From Xenorhabdus stockiae (GTDB taxonomy: Bacteria > Pseudomonadota > Gammaproteobacteria > Enterobacterales > Enterobacteriaceae): a stretch of DNA of 64,000 nt. Shown piece by piece: positions 50,480 to 58,664 of the stretch. Made by a program: the position numbers and the translations under genes. The notes below the pieces were generated by a model that was given only the letters and a program-made list of their open reading frames with translations, was not told where the DNA came from and searched no databases. Each line of letters begins with the position of its first letter. The first letter of the stretch is position 1. The DNA is taken from contig NZ_NJAJ01000004.1 in NCBI RefSeq assembly GCF_002632825.1, forward strand, positions 1 to 64,000, written 5' to 3'.

Positions 50480-51195
50480 CATAAATAAGTATCCCCCGGC
50501 ATAGCCGGGGGTTTTTCATATGCGCCTATAAGGCTCTCTTACCTGCCGCGCCCTAACAGGCGCATCGCAATCTGACATTTGCATTCTAGTGATTACTTAC
50601 GGCCCGTAAACGGGCTACCTGGGTATGGAATCGATAACTGCTCTCCCAATTTGTCCACTTCCAGTTGGTGCTTTATATATTCCTGTATCCTTACTGTATT
50701 TTTCCCAACTGTATCAACGTAATACCCTCTACACCAAAACTCTCGGTTCCGATATTTGAATTTTAGATCTCCAAATTGTTCATAAAGCATCAGACTACTT
50801 TTACCCTTCAGATACCCCATAAAACTCGACACGCTCATCTTGGGCGGAATTTCCAAAAGCATGTGGATGTGGTCCGCACAACATTCTGCCTCCAGTATGT
50901 TCACGTTTTTCCATTCACAGAGTTTTCTTAATATACTTCCTATCGCTCTACGTTTTTCTCCGTAGAACACCTGCCTTCGGTATTTTGGGGCAAAGACAAT
51001 GTGATATTTACAGTTCCATCGGGTATGCGCTAAGCTTTTCTCATCCCTCATGGTGGGACCCCCTTTCGATTTCTTGATTGACTTTTGCAGTTGCCAGACC
51101 GCAAGGTGTTTTAACAAATCAAAAGGGGTTTTTATAGCTGCCTCATCGCTGAAAGCTCTACGGAACCCCCTGCCTAGCAGGGGGTTTTCTATATA
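50480..51195. mobile_element. IS200-family insertion sequence
   Basis: About 710 bp, the usual IS200 size, with a single transposase gene and no terminal inverted repeats. Each end has a sub-terminal hairpin: CCCCCGGC/GCCGGGGG (50493-50511) and AACCCCCTGC/GCAGGGGGTT (51164-51186). Such hairpins are where TnpA binds and cuts single strands. It sits just beyond the plaP terminator and upstream of dld. Exact ends are approximate. Confidence 0.88.
50593..51051 (-). CDS. tnpA: IS200-family transposase TnpA
   Basis: A 152-residue HUH-type Y1 transposase almost unchanged from IS200/IS1541 copies in other enterics. The HUH motif is His61-Ile-His63 (CADHIHMLLEIP) and the catalytic tyrosine is Tyr125 in EYIKHQL. 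It works as a dimer on single-stranded DNA. The start at 51051 (MRDEKSLAHTRW) is the family start, with GGGGGT upstream; a longer open frame back to 51264 only crosses the element end. The gene is intact, so the copy could be active; IS200 transposase translation is normally kept very low by its leader hairpin. Confidence 0.93.
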   Translation of the reverse strand: MRDEKSLAHTRWNCKYHIVFAPKYRRQVFYGEKRRAIGSILRKLCEWKNVNILEAECCADHIHMLLEIPPKMSVSSFMGYLKGKSSLMLYEQFGDLKFKYRNREFWCRGYYVDTVGKNTVRIQEYIKHQLEVDKLGEQLSIPYPGSPFTGRK

Positions 51196-51226
51196 CAAAA
51201 AAACAGCACCTGACGGGTGCTGTTTC
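51196..51226 (-). terminator. Rho-independent terminator after plaP
   Basis: On the minus strand AACAGCACC and GGTGCTGTT pair around a five-base loop and run into seven Ts, 25 bases past the plaP stop. The IS200 copy begins directly behind it. Confidence 0.88.
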
Positions 51227-51250
51227 GGAAGAGTTATATAGCAGTGTATC

Positions 51251-52633
51251 TTATACAGGCTCACTGAATTGTGGCATAGGTTGACGGAAACTACGGGTCA
51301 GGAAGAACATATAAAGCAGACCGACTCCCCCCCAAATCAAACCTAACTCCATAGAGCTGGCTTCCAGATTCATCCACAGTACACCCACTGTTCCTGCACC
51401 AAACAGAGGCAGAAGCAGGAAATTGATAGTATCTTTCAACGTCGAGTTACGGCGTTCACGAACATAGAATTGAGCAATTACCGACAAATTCACGAAAGTA
51501 AATGCCACCAATGCTCCAAAATTGATCAGCGCTGTTGCCGTGACTAAGTCTAAAAATCCGCTTGAAAGTGCAACAATTCCGACCAGAATAACGTTGATTG
51601 AAGGTGTACGCCATTTGGGATGGACATAAGCAAAAACTTTCTCTGGCAGTACACCATCACGTCCCATCACATAGAGCAACCGAGCCACACCTGCATGCGC
51701 AGCCATACCGGAAGCCATTACCGTGACGCAGGAGAATACCAGGATAATAGCCTGGAATAATGCCCCAGCGACAAACAGCATAATTTCTGGCTGAGATTCA
51801 TCCGGGTTTTGAAACCGGGATACATCAGGGAAATAGAGCTGTAGGAAATAAGATACCGCAATAAAGATAACACCACCGATTAATGCAGTCAGGAAAATCG
51901 CTTTTGGGATCACCTTGCCCGCGTTAGGCGTTTCTTCAGACAAAGACGTAATGCCATCAAAACCAAGGAATGAGAAGCAGAGTATCGTTGCTCCTGTAAT
52001 CATTGGAATTAATTGTGCTTCTTCTGATGTAAATGGTCGGGCACTCCATAATGTGCCTGCACCTTCACCGTTATGTATGCCGTGCATTAACAAACCGACG
52101 AACACCACCATAACAGCAATCTGTACTACAACGATAAGACCGTTAAGATTGGCAACAACATTAATACCACTCAGGTTGAAAACGGTCATTAACACCGCCA
52201 GACCCACTACGAAAACCCACGGATCAATGCCGGGGAAAATAGCCTGAAGGTAAATTTTTGCCAGCAGGATGTTGATCATCGGCATAAGCAGATAATCCAA
52301 CAAAGATGACCAACCTACCATAAACCCAAGATGGGGATTCATTGATTTTTGTACGTAAGTGTAGGCAGAACCTGCTGACGGGAATCTTTTTACCAGTTTC
52401 CCATAGCTCAAAGCTGTAAATAAAATAGCAATCAACGCAATAGCATAAGATGTTGCAACATGCCCATCCGTCAATTTGGAAACAATACCGAAGGTGTCAA
52501 AAATAGTCATCGGCTGCATATAAGCAAGGCCCATCATGACTACCTGAAATAAGGTCAGTGTTCTTCTCAGTTGAACACGATTGCTGGCACTTGCCTGAAC
52601 AGTACCGAGAGTAGCAGTAGGATTATGCGACAT
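51251..52633 (-). CDS. plaP: APC-superfamily permease, putrescine importer type (PlaP-like)
   Basis: A 460-residue membrane protein with about 12 helices. It follows E. coli PlaP (YeeF) along its length: [19 protein letters not shown] at the start, [20 protein letters not shown], and [20 protein letters not shown]. PlaP imports putrescine and in Proteus is tied to swarming. The start at 52633 has GGGAGG eight bases upstream. In E. coli it is near yeeX and sbcB, as here. Substrate assignment by homology only; some APC relatives differ. Confidence 0.85.
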   Translation of the reverse strand: MSHNPTATLGTVQASASNRVQLRRTLTLFQVVMMGLAYMQPMTIFDTFGIVSKLTDGHVATSYAIALIAILFTALSYGKLVKRFPSAGSAYTYVQKSMNPHLGFMVGWSSLLDYLLMPMINILLAKIYLQAIFPGIDPWVFVVGLAVLMTVFNLSGINVVANLNGLIVVVQIAVMVVFVGLLMHGIHNGEGAGTLWSARPFTSEEAQLIPMITGATILCFSFLGFDGITSLSEETPNAGKVIPKAIFLTALIGGVIFIAVSYFLQLYFPDVSRFQNPDESQPEIMLFVAGALFQAIILVFSCVTVMASGMAAHAGVARLLYVMGRDGVLPEKVFAYVHPKWRTPSINVILVGIVALSSGFLDLVTATALINFGALVAFTFVNLSVIAQFYVRERRNSTLKDTINFLLLPLFGAGTVGVLWMNLEASSMELGLIWGGVGLLYMFFLTRSFRQPMPQFSEPV

Positions 52634-52835
52634 GAGCGAAACCTCCCATAACTTCGATCTGGGCATTACTACAACTACTTAATCGATAGTTACTGGGTAG
52701 ACTTCGCATCTGTCTATAAACAGAAAAGAAAGAAAAGGTGGGAGATAACGAATTAACTGAGGACCATGCCCCATAGTCATCGTTGCAGCAGCTAGCGCCG
52801 ATTGGCACAAGTGCAAAAGCGAATAATTGCTCCAT
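52623..52835 (-). CDS. Possible leader ORF overlapping the plaP start
   Basis: A 70-codon frame beginning [20 protein letters not shown] with GAGGA nine bases before its ATG. It ends 11 bases inside plaP, so a ribosome finishing it could re-initiate at plaP. The sequence matches no family I know and its composition gives no strong sign of selection. It could be a regulatory upstream ORF or chance. Confidence 0.25.
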   Translation of the reverse strand: MEQLFAFALVPIGASCCNDDYGAWSSVNSLSPTFSFFSVYRQMRSLPSNYRLSSCSNAQIEVMGGFAHVA

Positions 52836-53190
52836 AATTGCGTTCCTCAGTACAGCAGCCTTTTTAATAGTCGCTGCTTATGGTCAGTATCGATCCGGAA
52901 AATATCCGGCCTCTCGGTGTTGTAAAAAATAACTCAATGCAAAAAAAATAACTGATGCATAATTACACATCAGTTATTTTTAGTGGGCGGCATTTTGCAC
53001 TTCAAGTTCAGAAATAGCAAGACCCATCACACTAAAAATTCATTATTTTTTACAATACTAAAGAGCCTACATAAACTGCTTCTTACCGGAAGAATTCATG
53101 AAGGTAATGCTAGCCTACCCACTGATAGAGATTTGATAAACTTGTAGCATAAAAGTAAATTATTGGCTATTTAATTATGAATGGTATGAA
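52836..53190. other. Intergenic region upstream of plaP
   Basis: No gene is seen. With the leader frame the non-coding space before plaP is about 660 bases, long for this chromosome. It contains a strong bidirectional terminator at 52945-52980 and therefore either a short transcript ending there or an attenuated plaP leader. A second inverted repeat (GGCCGGATA/TATCCGGCC-like, near 52897-52913) lies between that terminator and the leader ORF. Confidence 0.45.
52941..52985. terminator. Strong bidirectional hairpin upstream of plaP
   Basis: Perfect 13-base arms AAAATAACTGATG and CATCAGTTATTTT with a ten-base loop, flanked by eight As (Ts on the minus strand). It is some 300 bases downstream of the receptor gene, which has its own terminator, so it belongs to an unknown short minus-strand transcript or to attenuation ahead of plaP. 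Confidence 0.75.
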
Positions 53191-53235
53191 ATGAAAAATC
53201 TGCTCTTAATCATAATTCTGATAAAGAGCAGATTT
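53190..53235 (-). terminator. Terminator after the TonB-dependent receptor gene
   Basis: Twelve-base arms AAATCTGCTCTT and AAGAGCAGATTT form a stem; on the minus strand it is followed by TTTTTCATTT. It closes the iron-uptake operon. Confidence 0.82.
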
Positions 53236-53292
53236 AATATTGATTTAAGCGTTAATTATAATGACTTTAATTAATAATAAATTAAATGTTAA

Positions 53293-55266
53293 TTAGAAGT
53301 CATAATTAATGCCGACTTGGTAACGGCGGCCATCAAGGGTTGCACCGTGTACTTTATCAGTCACTTGTTTATCAAATACGTTGTAAACGCCACCCAATAC
53401 ACGTAAGTTCTTCATTATGCTATAAGTCACCCCCATATCAACAAAGGCATAAGAAGGTGTACCGTTTCGCATTGAGGCTCGAGCCAGATAATTCTTCGTT
53501 TTTCCACGGAAATTGAGGCGTGTCCACGTTTCCATTTCTGGTAAGGTCTGCCAGCTTAACGTTGCATTAGCCATATGTGTAGGTATCTTGTTCAGTGGCT
53601 GGCCCTTAAAATTCCCTGTCTTCTGCTTAGAGTGAGAGTAGGTGTAGTTTGCTGCCAATGATAAATTCTCTACGATATCCCAGTTCAAAGTGGTTTCTAC
53701 ACCACGAATGTTGGCTTTATCGACGTTTATGTTCTGGCTGACAAAATCATAGTCCTTACCAATTGAATTACATGTGGCTGTATCGTTACAAAGGCGGAAC
53801 TCTGTGATTTTATCTTTGAAGTCTGTATTAAAGACGGTAACGCCGATATTGAGACCATCTTGGTTATTCCAGATAACACCAATTTCTTCATTAATGCTTT
53901 TCTCTGGTTTCAGGGATGGATTGCTTTCAATCACTCCATTCGAATATCCTCCTCCTGTTCCATGCAGCCAATTAGGTGCAACCTGGCGCAATTCAGGTGA
54001 ACGATAACCCGTTGTAACACCACCTTTAATAGTCCATTGTTCATCAGCATGCCAGACACCGTACAAACGAGGAGTGACATGAGCACCAAAAAGCTGATCT
54101 TTATCCAGACGCGCTCCTGCTGTCAGGGAAAAATCGTTGGTGATTTGCCATTCATCTTCAGCAAATAATGCCCAACTCCAGCGAGTGATATTATCTATCC
54201 CTTTTGCAGCCATCGTATCATTTTCACGATCGTGCAGATTTTCGTAACGATATTGCCCACCGACACTTAATGTATTATCACCTAAATTAAATGTAGTCTG
54301 ATTGCTAAACATTGTATCCGCGAATTTCATCATACGTTCAGGGTTTTTCGACTCATCCCGCTGAATATAAGACGTCATTGTACCAAAGTCATAAACACCA
54401 TTATGTGTTATCGAATAATTATTGCGTTTATAACGGCTGATATCATCTTCACAACCATTTTTTCTACAAGTACGAGTCTTACCAATCGTAGAATCACGAT
54501 CCTGCTCATAACGACCGGCTTCAAACTCAAAGCTATTTTGTTCATCCGGTGTTAAAGACAGTGCTACCGTGCCATTACGCATCTCTTGCTTTTTATAACC
54601 GCTGATAAACTTATCTTCATTACGATGAGAGAATAAGCCCGTCGCCTTAACGCCCAGTAAGCCATCAATCAACGGCCCTGCTACATACGCACTGGTTTGA
54701 TAGCTATTACCTGATTTTTTGCGCTCGGTCAGAGTGGTATCTGCACGTAAGCTACCGTTCCATTCTTTATGCACTTTACGGGTAATGATATTGATAACAC
54801 CACCCATGGCATCAGAACCATAAAGGGAAGACATTGGCCCACGGACAACTTCAACGCGCTCAATGGATGCTAATGGCGGCAACCAACCCTGCTCAATACC
54901 TGCACCATCACTGTTTGGCCGAGTACGGCGAGTATCAACACGCTTACCATCCACCAGAATCATAGTATATTTTGATGACATACCACGAATGCTGATATCA
55001 CTGCCACTTCCACCACCAGTAACCATAACTCCCGGCACATCTTTCAGTGCATCCGTTACATCACGGTAGGCTTTAGTTTCCAATTGTTCACGGCTGACCA
55101 CTGAAATAGAGGCTGGCGCATCTTCAATTTTTTGTTGGAAGCCTGAAGCAGTAGTAACAATAATTTTATCTTCACCATTATTCGCTGCATTAGCAGCTAA
55201 AACAGCACTAGATGAAATAGCAGCAATAATACCTAAGACGACTTTTTTCTTTGCAAAAACGACCAT
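53293..55266 (-). CDS. TonB-dependent catecholate-type siderophore receptor (CirA/IrgA-like)
   Basis: A 657-residue outer-membrane receptor. Signal peptide to about residue 25, TonB box DKIIVTTA (about 34-41), plug domain with DAPASISVVSREQLE and SIRGMSSKYTMILVDGKRV, RGPMSSLYGSDAMGGVINII, and a 22-strand barrel ending in Phe (YQVGINYDF). The plug blocks are those of CirA, IrgA and FepA, which take catecholates, so a catechol ligand is likely. One extracellular loop has paired cysteines (TCRKNGC) and another CNDTATC. Last gene of a four-gene operon and preceded by a palindrome shared with the operon promoter region. Confidence 0.88.
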   Translation of the reverse strand: MVVFAKKKVVLGIIAAISSSAVLAANAANNGEDKIIVTTASGFQQKIEDAPASISVVSREQLETKAYRDVTDALKDVPGVMVTGGGSGSDISIRGMSSKYTMILVDGKRVDTRRTRPNSDGAGIEQGWLPPLASIERVEVVRGPMSSLYGSDAMGGVINIITRKVHKEWNGSLRADTTLTERKKSGNSYQTSAYVAGPLIDGLLGVKATGLFSHRNEDKFISGYKKQEMRNGTVALSLTPDEQNSFEFEAGRYEQDRDSTIGKTRTCRKNGCEDDISRYKRNNYSITHNGVYDFGTMTSYIQRDESKNPERMMKFADTMFSNQTTFNLGDNTLSVGGQYRYENLHDRENDTMAAKGIDNITRWSWALFAEDEWQITNDFSLTAGARLDKDQLFGAHVTPRLYGVWHADEQWTIKGGVTTGYRSPELRQVAPNWLHGTGGGYSNGVIESNPSLKPEKSINEEIGVIWNNQDGLNIGVTVFNTDFKDKITEFRLCNDTATCNSIGKDYDFVSQNINVDKANIRGVETTLNWDIVENLSLAANYTYSHSKQKTGNFKGQPLNKIPTHMANATLSWQTLPEMETWTRLNFRGKTKNYLARASMRNGTPSYAFVDMGVTYSIMKNLRVLGGVYNVFDKQVTDKVHGATLDGRRYQVGINYDF

Positions 55267-55336
55267 TCCCGATTCTCCAAAAGGTAGAATAGAACAATTT
55301 AATTAATCTGGATAATCGACATAAACTCAAAGTGCA

Positions 55337-55356
55337 GGGATAAGTACTCTTATCCC
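55337..55356. promoter_or_regulatory. Palindrome between the ABC genes and the receptor gene
   Basis: Eight-base arms GGGATAAG and CTTATCCC around TACT, 71 bases before the receptor start. The core GATAAG-N4-CTTATC recurs with one mismatch at 58483-58498 ahead of the operon. It may be a metal-regulator site; it matches the Fur 7-1-7 model only weakly. Confidence 0.45.
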
Positions 55357-55417
55357 CACCAGTGTTATTTTTATTTACTCTACAGTTTTAATAAAACAGT
55401 TTATGCTTTTTATTATT

Positions 55418-56206
55418 TTAGCTGGCCAAGTCCGTTACAAGGCCATCAATTAATACTTGAGGCACTCCCTGAGAACAATGCTCTATCCGCCCCTTGACAC
55501 CATATACCTGAGCCAGACTATCAGGTGTAATGACCTGTTCTGGTAAACCCTCAGAAATTAATTCACCCTTTTTTAACATTAATATATGGTCACCATGACG
55601 CAGCGCAATATTAATATCGTGTACAACAACCACGGTAATAATATTCCGGCGACGTGTTTCACGTGCGACCAAATCCATAACGTGATACTGGTAATTTAAA
55701 TCCAGTGCACTTAATGGTTCATCTAATAATAATAATGTCGGCTTTCTGATTAATGATTGTGCCAAACCGACCAATTGTTTTTGTCCACCTGATAATTGAT
55801 CTAAATAGCTTAAAGCTAAATGTTCAATACCAAGCTGGCGTAACAGCGCCATAACTTCCTGTTCGCATTGGTCACCACTTGTCCCACCTGATGCGCGCTG
55901 GGCAACAATAACAGATTCCAGTACATGTAGATGGACACCCGCAGGTAACGACTGAGGCAAATAAACGACATTCTGCGCACGTTGAGCAAAATTCATCTGC
56001 ATCAAATCCTGCCCATCCAGCAACAAAGCACCATTAGCCTTATTTAAACCAGCCAATGAACGCAGTAATGTTGACTTGCCGCTACCATTCGGCCCGAGTA
56101 ATACGGTGATTTTACCCCGAGGCAATGGGTTAGCATCCAGATTTTCAATAACTGGATGTTTTGGATAACCAGCCGTAAACCGGCTTATTTTTAACCCTTG
56201 GCTCAT
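55418..56206 (-). CDS. Iron-siderophore ABC transporter ATP-binding protein
   Basis: A 262-residue FepC/FecE-type ATPase. Walker [15 protein letters not shown] (about 37), Q-loop LPQSL, signature LSGGQKQLVGLAQSL, Walker B LLLLDEPLSALD and the H-loop VVVHDINIALRHGD are all present. It overlaps the permease gene (ATGA) and powers uptake through it. In gene order it equals yiuC of the Yersinia Yiu system. Confidence 0.92.
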   Translation of the reverse strand: MSQGLKISRFTAGYPKHPVIENLDANPLPRGKITVLLGPNGSGKSTLLRSLAGLNKANGALLLDGQDLMQMNFAQRAQNVVYLPQSLPAGVHLHVLESVIVAQRASGGTSGDQCEQEVMALLRQLGIEHLALSYLDQLSGGQKQLVGLAQSLIRKPTLLLLDEPLSALDLNYQYHVMDLVARETRRRNIITVVVVHDINIALRHGDHILMLKKGELISEGLPEQVITPDSLAQVYGVKGRIEHCSQGVPQVLIDGLVTDLAS

Positions 56207-57285
56207 ACACTTCCCCTATGGCGTAAAACGATGCTCAGGAAGAAAGGCACACCCACCAAAGATGTCACAATGCCCACAGGTATGATGACCCCGGGGATTA
56301 AATTCTTGGATGCAATCGATGCCATCGATAATACCAGTGCACCAATTAATGCACTTGCAGGTAAATAAAAGCGGTGATCTTCACCAAACATCAATCTGGC
56401 AATATGAGGAGCAATCAGACCAATAAAAGCAATCGGCCCGACAAATGCCACCGCCAATGCAGTCAGGATACTGATACGCAAAAGCGTTCCCAGACGAAGA
56501 CGGCGGATATTGATACCAAAGCTGGTCGCCCTATCTTCTCCTAAACGTAATGCAGTCAGTTTCCAGGAGTTCATCATAGAAACTGGCATAAGGGTCAAGA
56601 GCACCAGCAACATAACACCCAGTTTTAACCACGTTGCTTTTGAAAGGCTGCCCATCGTCCAGAAAACCAGACCCTGCAACGTATCTTCCGTTGCAATAAA
56701 CTGCATCATGGAAACCAGCGCATTGAAGGTAAAGACCATAGCAATACCAAAGAGCACCACGCCAGATGTTGCAACTTTTGTCCAGCGCGTAATGCCATCA
56801 AGCATCAAAGCAGCTAACAACGCAAAAATAAAAGCATTTGCAGAAATAAGCCACTGATCAGGTATGCCCGGAATACCAATACCCAGTACGATTGCCAATG
56901 CCGCACCAAAAGAGGCGGCATTGGAAACACCCAGAGTAAACGGGCTGGCCAGCGGGTTATTCAAAATAGTTTGCATTTCTGCACCCGCCAGGCCCAATGA
57001 TAAACCAACCACTACCGCCATCAAGGCATAAGGTAATCGGATATCCCAGACAATTACCCGGGTTCCTGCATCCACACTCTCCGGTGAAACCAGAGTCTGC
57101 CAGAGAGCTGATAAAGATAACCCTGATGGCCCCATTGTAAAATCTAATACTAAAGAGACGCCGATAACCAAAATTAGCAACAACATCCATGCAATACGTC
57201 GATGCAGGATATGACGATAGTGTGCTTTGATATCACACTCGTTCTGTTGTTTCATCATTGGCATAGGCTCGGTAGTGACACTCAT
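56203..57285 (-). CDS. Iron-siderophore ABC transporter permease (FecCD family)
   Basis: A 360-residue inner-membrane permease with about ten helices and the BtuC/FecCD pattern: VWDIRLPYALMAVVVGLSLGLAGAEMQ, NPLASPFTLGVSNAASFGAA, and the coupling region FVGLIAPHIARLMFGEDHR (here FIGLIAPHIARL). A single permease gene implies a homodimer, unlike FepD/FepG. Couples to the neighbouring ATPase. Position of yiuB in a Yiu-like order. Confidence 0.92.
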   Translation of the reverse strand: MSVTTEPMPMMKQQNECDIKAHYRHILHRRIAWMLLLILVIGVSLVLDFTMGPSGLSLSALWQTLVSPESVDAGTRVIVWDIRLPYALMAVVVGLSLGLAGAEMQTILNNPLASPFTLGVSNAASFGAALAIVLGIGIPGIPDQWLISANAFIFALLAALMLDGITRWTKVATSGVVLFGIAMVFTFNALVSMMQFIATEDTLQGLVFWTMGSLSKATWLKLGVMLLVLLTLMPVSMMNSWKLTALRLGEDRATSFGINIRRLRLGTLLRISILTALAVAFVGPIAFIGLIAPHIARLMFGEDHRFYLPASALIGALVLSMASIASKNLIPGVIIPVGIVTSLVGVPFFLSIVLRHRGSV

Positions 57286-57304
57286 TTCTATTACCTGTTA
57301 CTGC

Positions 57305-58435
57305 TTATTTTTCACTGACCCAATATGTGCCTGCTGGTTCTATTGCCAGGAACTTAGTGTGAAGGTCTTTTAATGTCTGCTGTGGATCTAAATCAGCAAA
57401 TTGTTCAGGATAAAACCACTTAGCAAAAACTTGTGTGACTACAACGTTATAAGGTGAATTGTAGTAATGATGCCAAATAGCATGAGTACGGCCTTCTTTC
57501 ACCGCTGTCAGGGTATTGATACCTCTGCGCTCTGTCATCGCTTTCAAACCAGCGAGGGCAGTTTCTGGAGAAGTCTGAGCACCCATCTGGATACCTTCAC
57601 CTTTCTCACCGGGATCCTGAGCACCGCTGGCAATGTAGATATAAGGATCAGCCGTAATCACTTTTTCCAGATTCATAGTACCCAGTGGAACTGGCAAAAC
57701 CTCTTTAGCAATGTTTTTACCACCTGCAAGGTCAATGAAATTACCCATGTTGCCATTGCCCGCAGTACCACAACAGTCTTCGATAGAACCTGCTCTCAGC
57801 TCAATAAAGACTGACGGTTTCTGCTCTGCCGGAATACGGCTGGTAATATCAGTGACCAGTTTCTGATTCTTTTCATAAAAATCAGCATAAGCGTTTGCCT
57901 GCTCCTCACGGTGCAGTACTTTACCCAGCATGCGAATGCTCGGCAGAGTGTTTTTCAGTGGGTCATTACGGAAATCGACAAAAACAACAGGAACGCCTGC
58001 TTTTTCTAATTGTTTAACCAGTTCGCTGTGTTTGCCCGGGCCATGACCGGATAAACCAAAAATAGCCACATCGGGATTAAGAGTCAGTACTTTTTCAGAA
58101 CTGACAGTATCAGCAGTGGTATTGCCTATCAGGGGAATGTTGTCAATTTCAGGGAATTTTGCTTTATAGATAGAGTAGGTTTGTGGATCAAGCTTGCGGA
58201 AATCACCCTGCCAGCCAACAATACGCGCCAGAGGTTTATCTCCTTCTAACACTGCGACTGAATGGAATAAACGGCCTTCACCCAATAGGATACGGTTCAC
58301 CTTTGCAGGCACTTCTACAGTACGCCCAGCAACATCAGTGACTGTTTCGGCCCATGCAAAACTGGTCATCATCGCAGAGCTTGCCAATAGGCTGATACTC
58401 GCGCCTTTCACGACTGTCTGAAATCCAAACTTCAC
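57305..58435 (-). CDS. Iron-siderophore periplasmic binding protein
   Basis: A 376-residue class III solute-binding protein (Peripla_BP_2 type) with a long signal peptide ending near FAWA|ET. The fold is visible as two lobes, from TVTDVAGRTVEVPAKVNRIL to a long helix and then the second lobe with PSVFIELRAGSIEDCCGTAGNGNMGNFIDLAGG. A GTG start at 58435 is preferred because AGAGG is nine bases upstream; an in-frame TTG at 58453 overlaps that site. First gene of the operon; position of yiuA in a Yiu-like order. Confidence 0.88.
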   Translation of the reverse strand: MKFGFQTVVKGASISLLASSAMMTSFAWAETVTDVAGRTVEVPAKVNRILLGEGRLFHSVAVLEGDKPLARIVGWQGDFRKLDPQTYSIYKAKFPEIDNIPLIGNTTADTVSSEKVLTLNPDVAIFGLSGHGPGKHSELVKQLEKAGVPVVFVDFRNDPLKNTLPSIRMLGKVLHREEQANAYADFYEKNQKLVTDITSRIPAEQKPSVFIELRAGSIEDCCGTAGNGNMGNFIDLAGGKNIAKEVLPVPLGTMNLEKVITADPYIYIASGAQDPGEKGEGIQMGAQTSPETALAGLKAMTERRGINTLTAVKEGRTHAIWHHYYNSPYNVVVTQVFAKWFYPEQFADLDPQQTLKDLHTKFLAIEPAGTYWVSEK

Positions 58436-58482
58436 TTTAGTTAGCCTCTTCAAGCAATAATTTTGCCGTTAACAATAAAGCA

Positions 58483-58498
58483 AATAAGAATACTTATC
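58483..58498. promoter_or_regulatory. Fur-like palindrome upstream of the iron-uptake operon
   Basis: AATAAG-AATA-CTTATC, read on the minus strand as TGATAAGTATTCTTAT. It fits 11 of 14 positions of the Fur 7-1-7 model TGATAATnATTATCA and lies about 50 bases before the operon start, where a repressor would cover the promoter. An iron-repressed operon is expected from its contents. Confidence 0.55.
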
Positions 58499-58554
58499 AA
58501 TGCGATTGATTCGGTATATCCGAAATTTAATGACGATAATTTTGCTTTAAATCC

Positions 58555-58597
58555 ATGAAAAATAAAAACTGCCGATTCCATCACAGAACAGGCAGTT
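58555..58597 (-). terminator. Rho-independent terminator after lysP
   Basis: On the minus strand AACTGCC and GGCAGTT pair around a 17-base loop, followed by TTTATTTTT, about 70 bases past the lysP stop. Confidence 0.75.
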
Positions 58598-58664
58598 GTT
58601 TGCAAAATAAAAATAATAATGTCTTAATCAATAAGTATCATTTTATCAAATTATTATTAACATT

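Noticed and set aside
50593-51264. Longer 223-residue version of the IS200 transposase
   Set aside because: The extra 71 residues cross the element end and the plaP terminator; the family start at 51051 has its own ribosome site.
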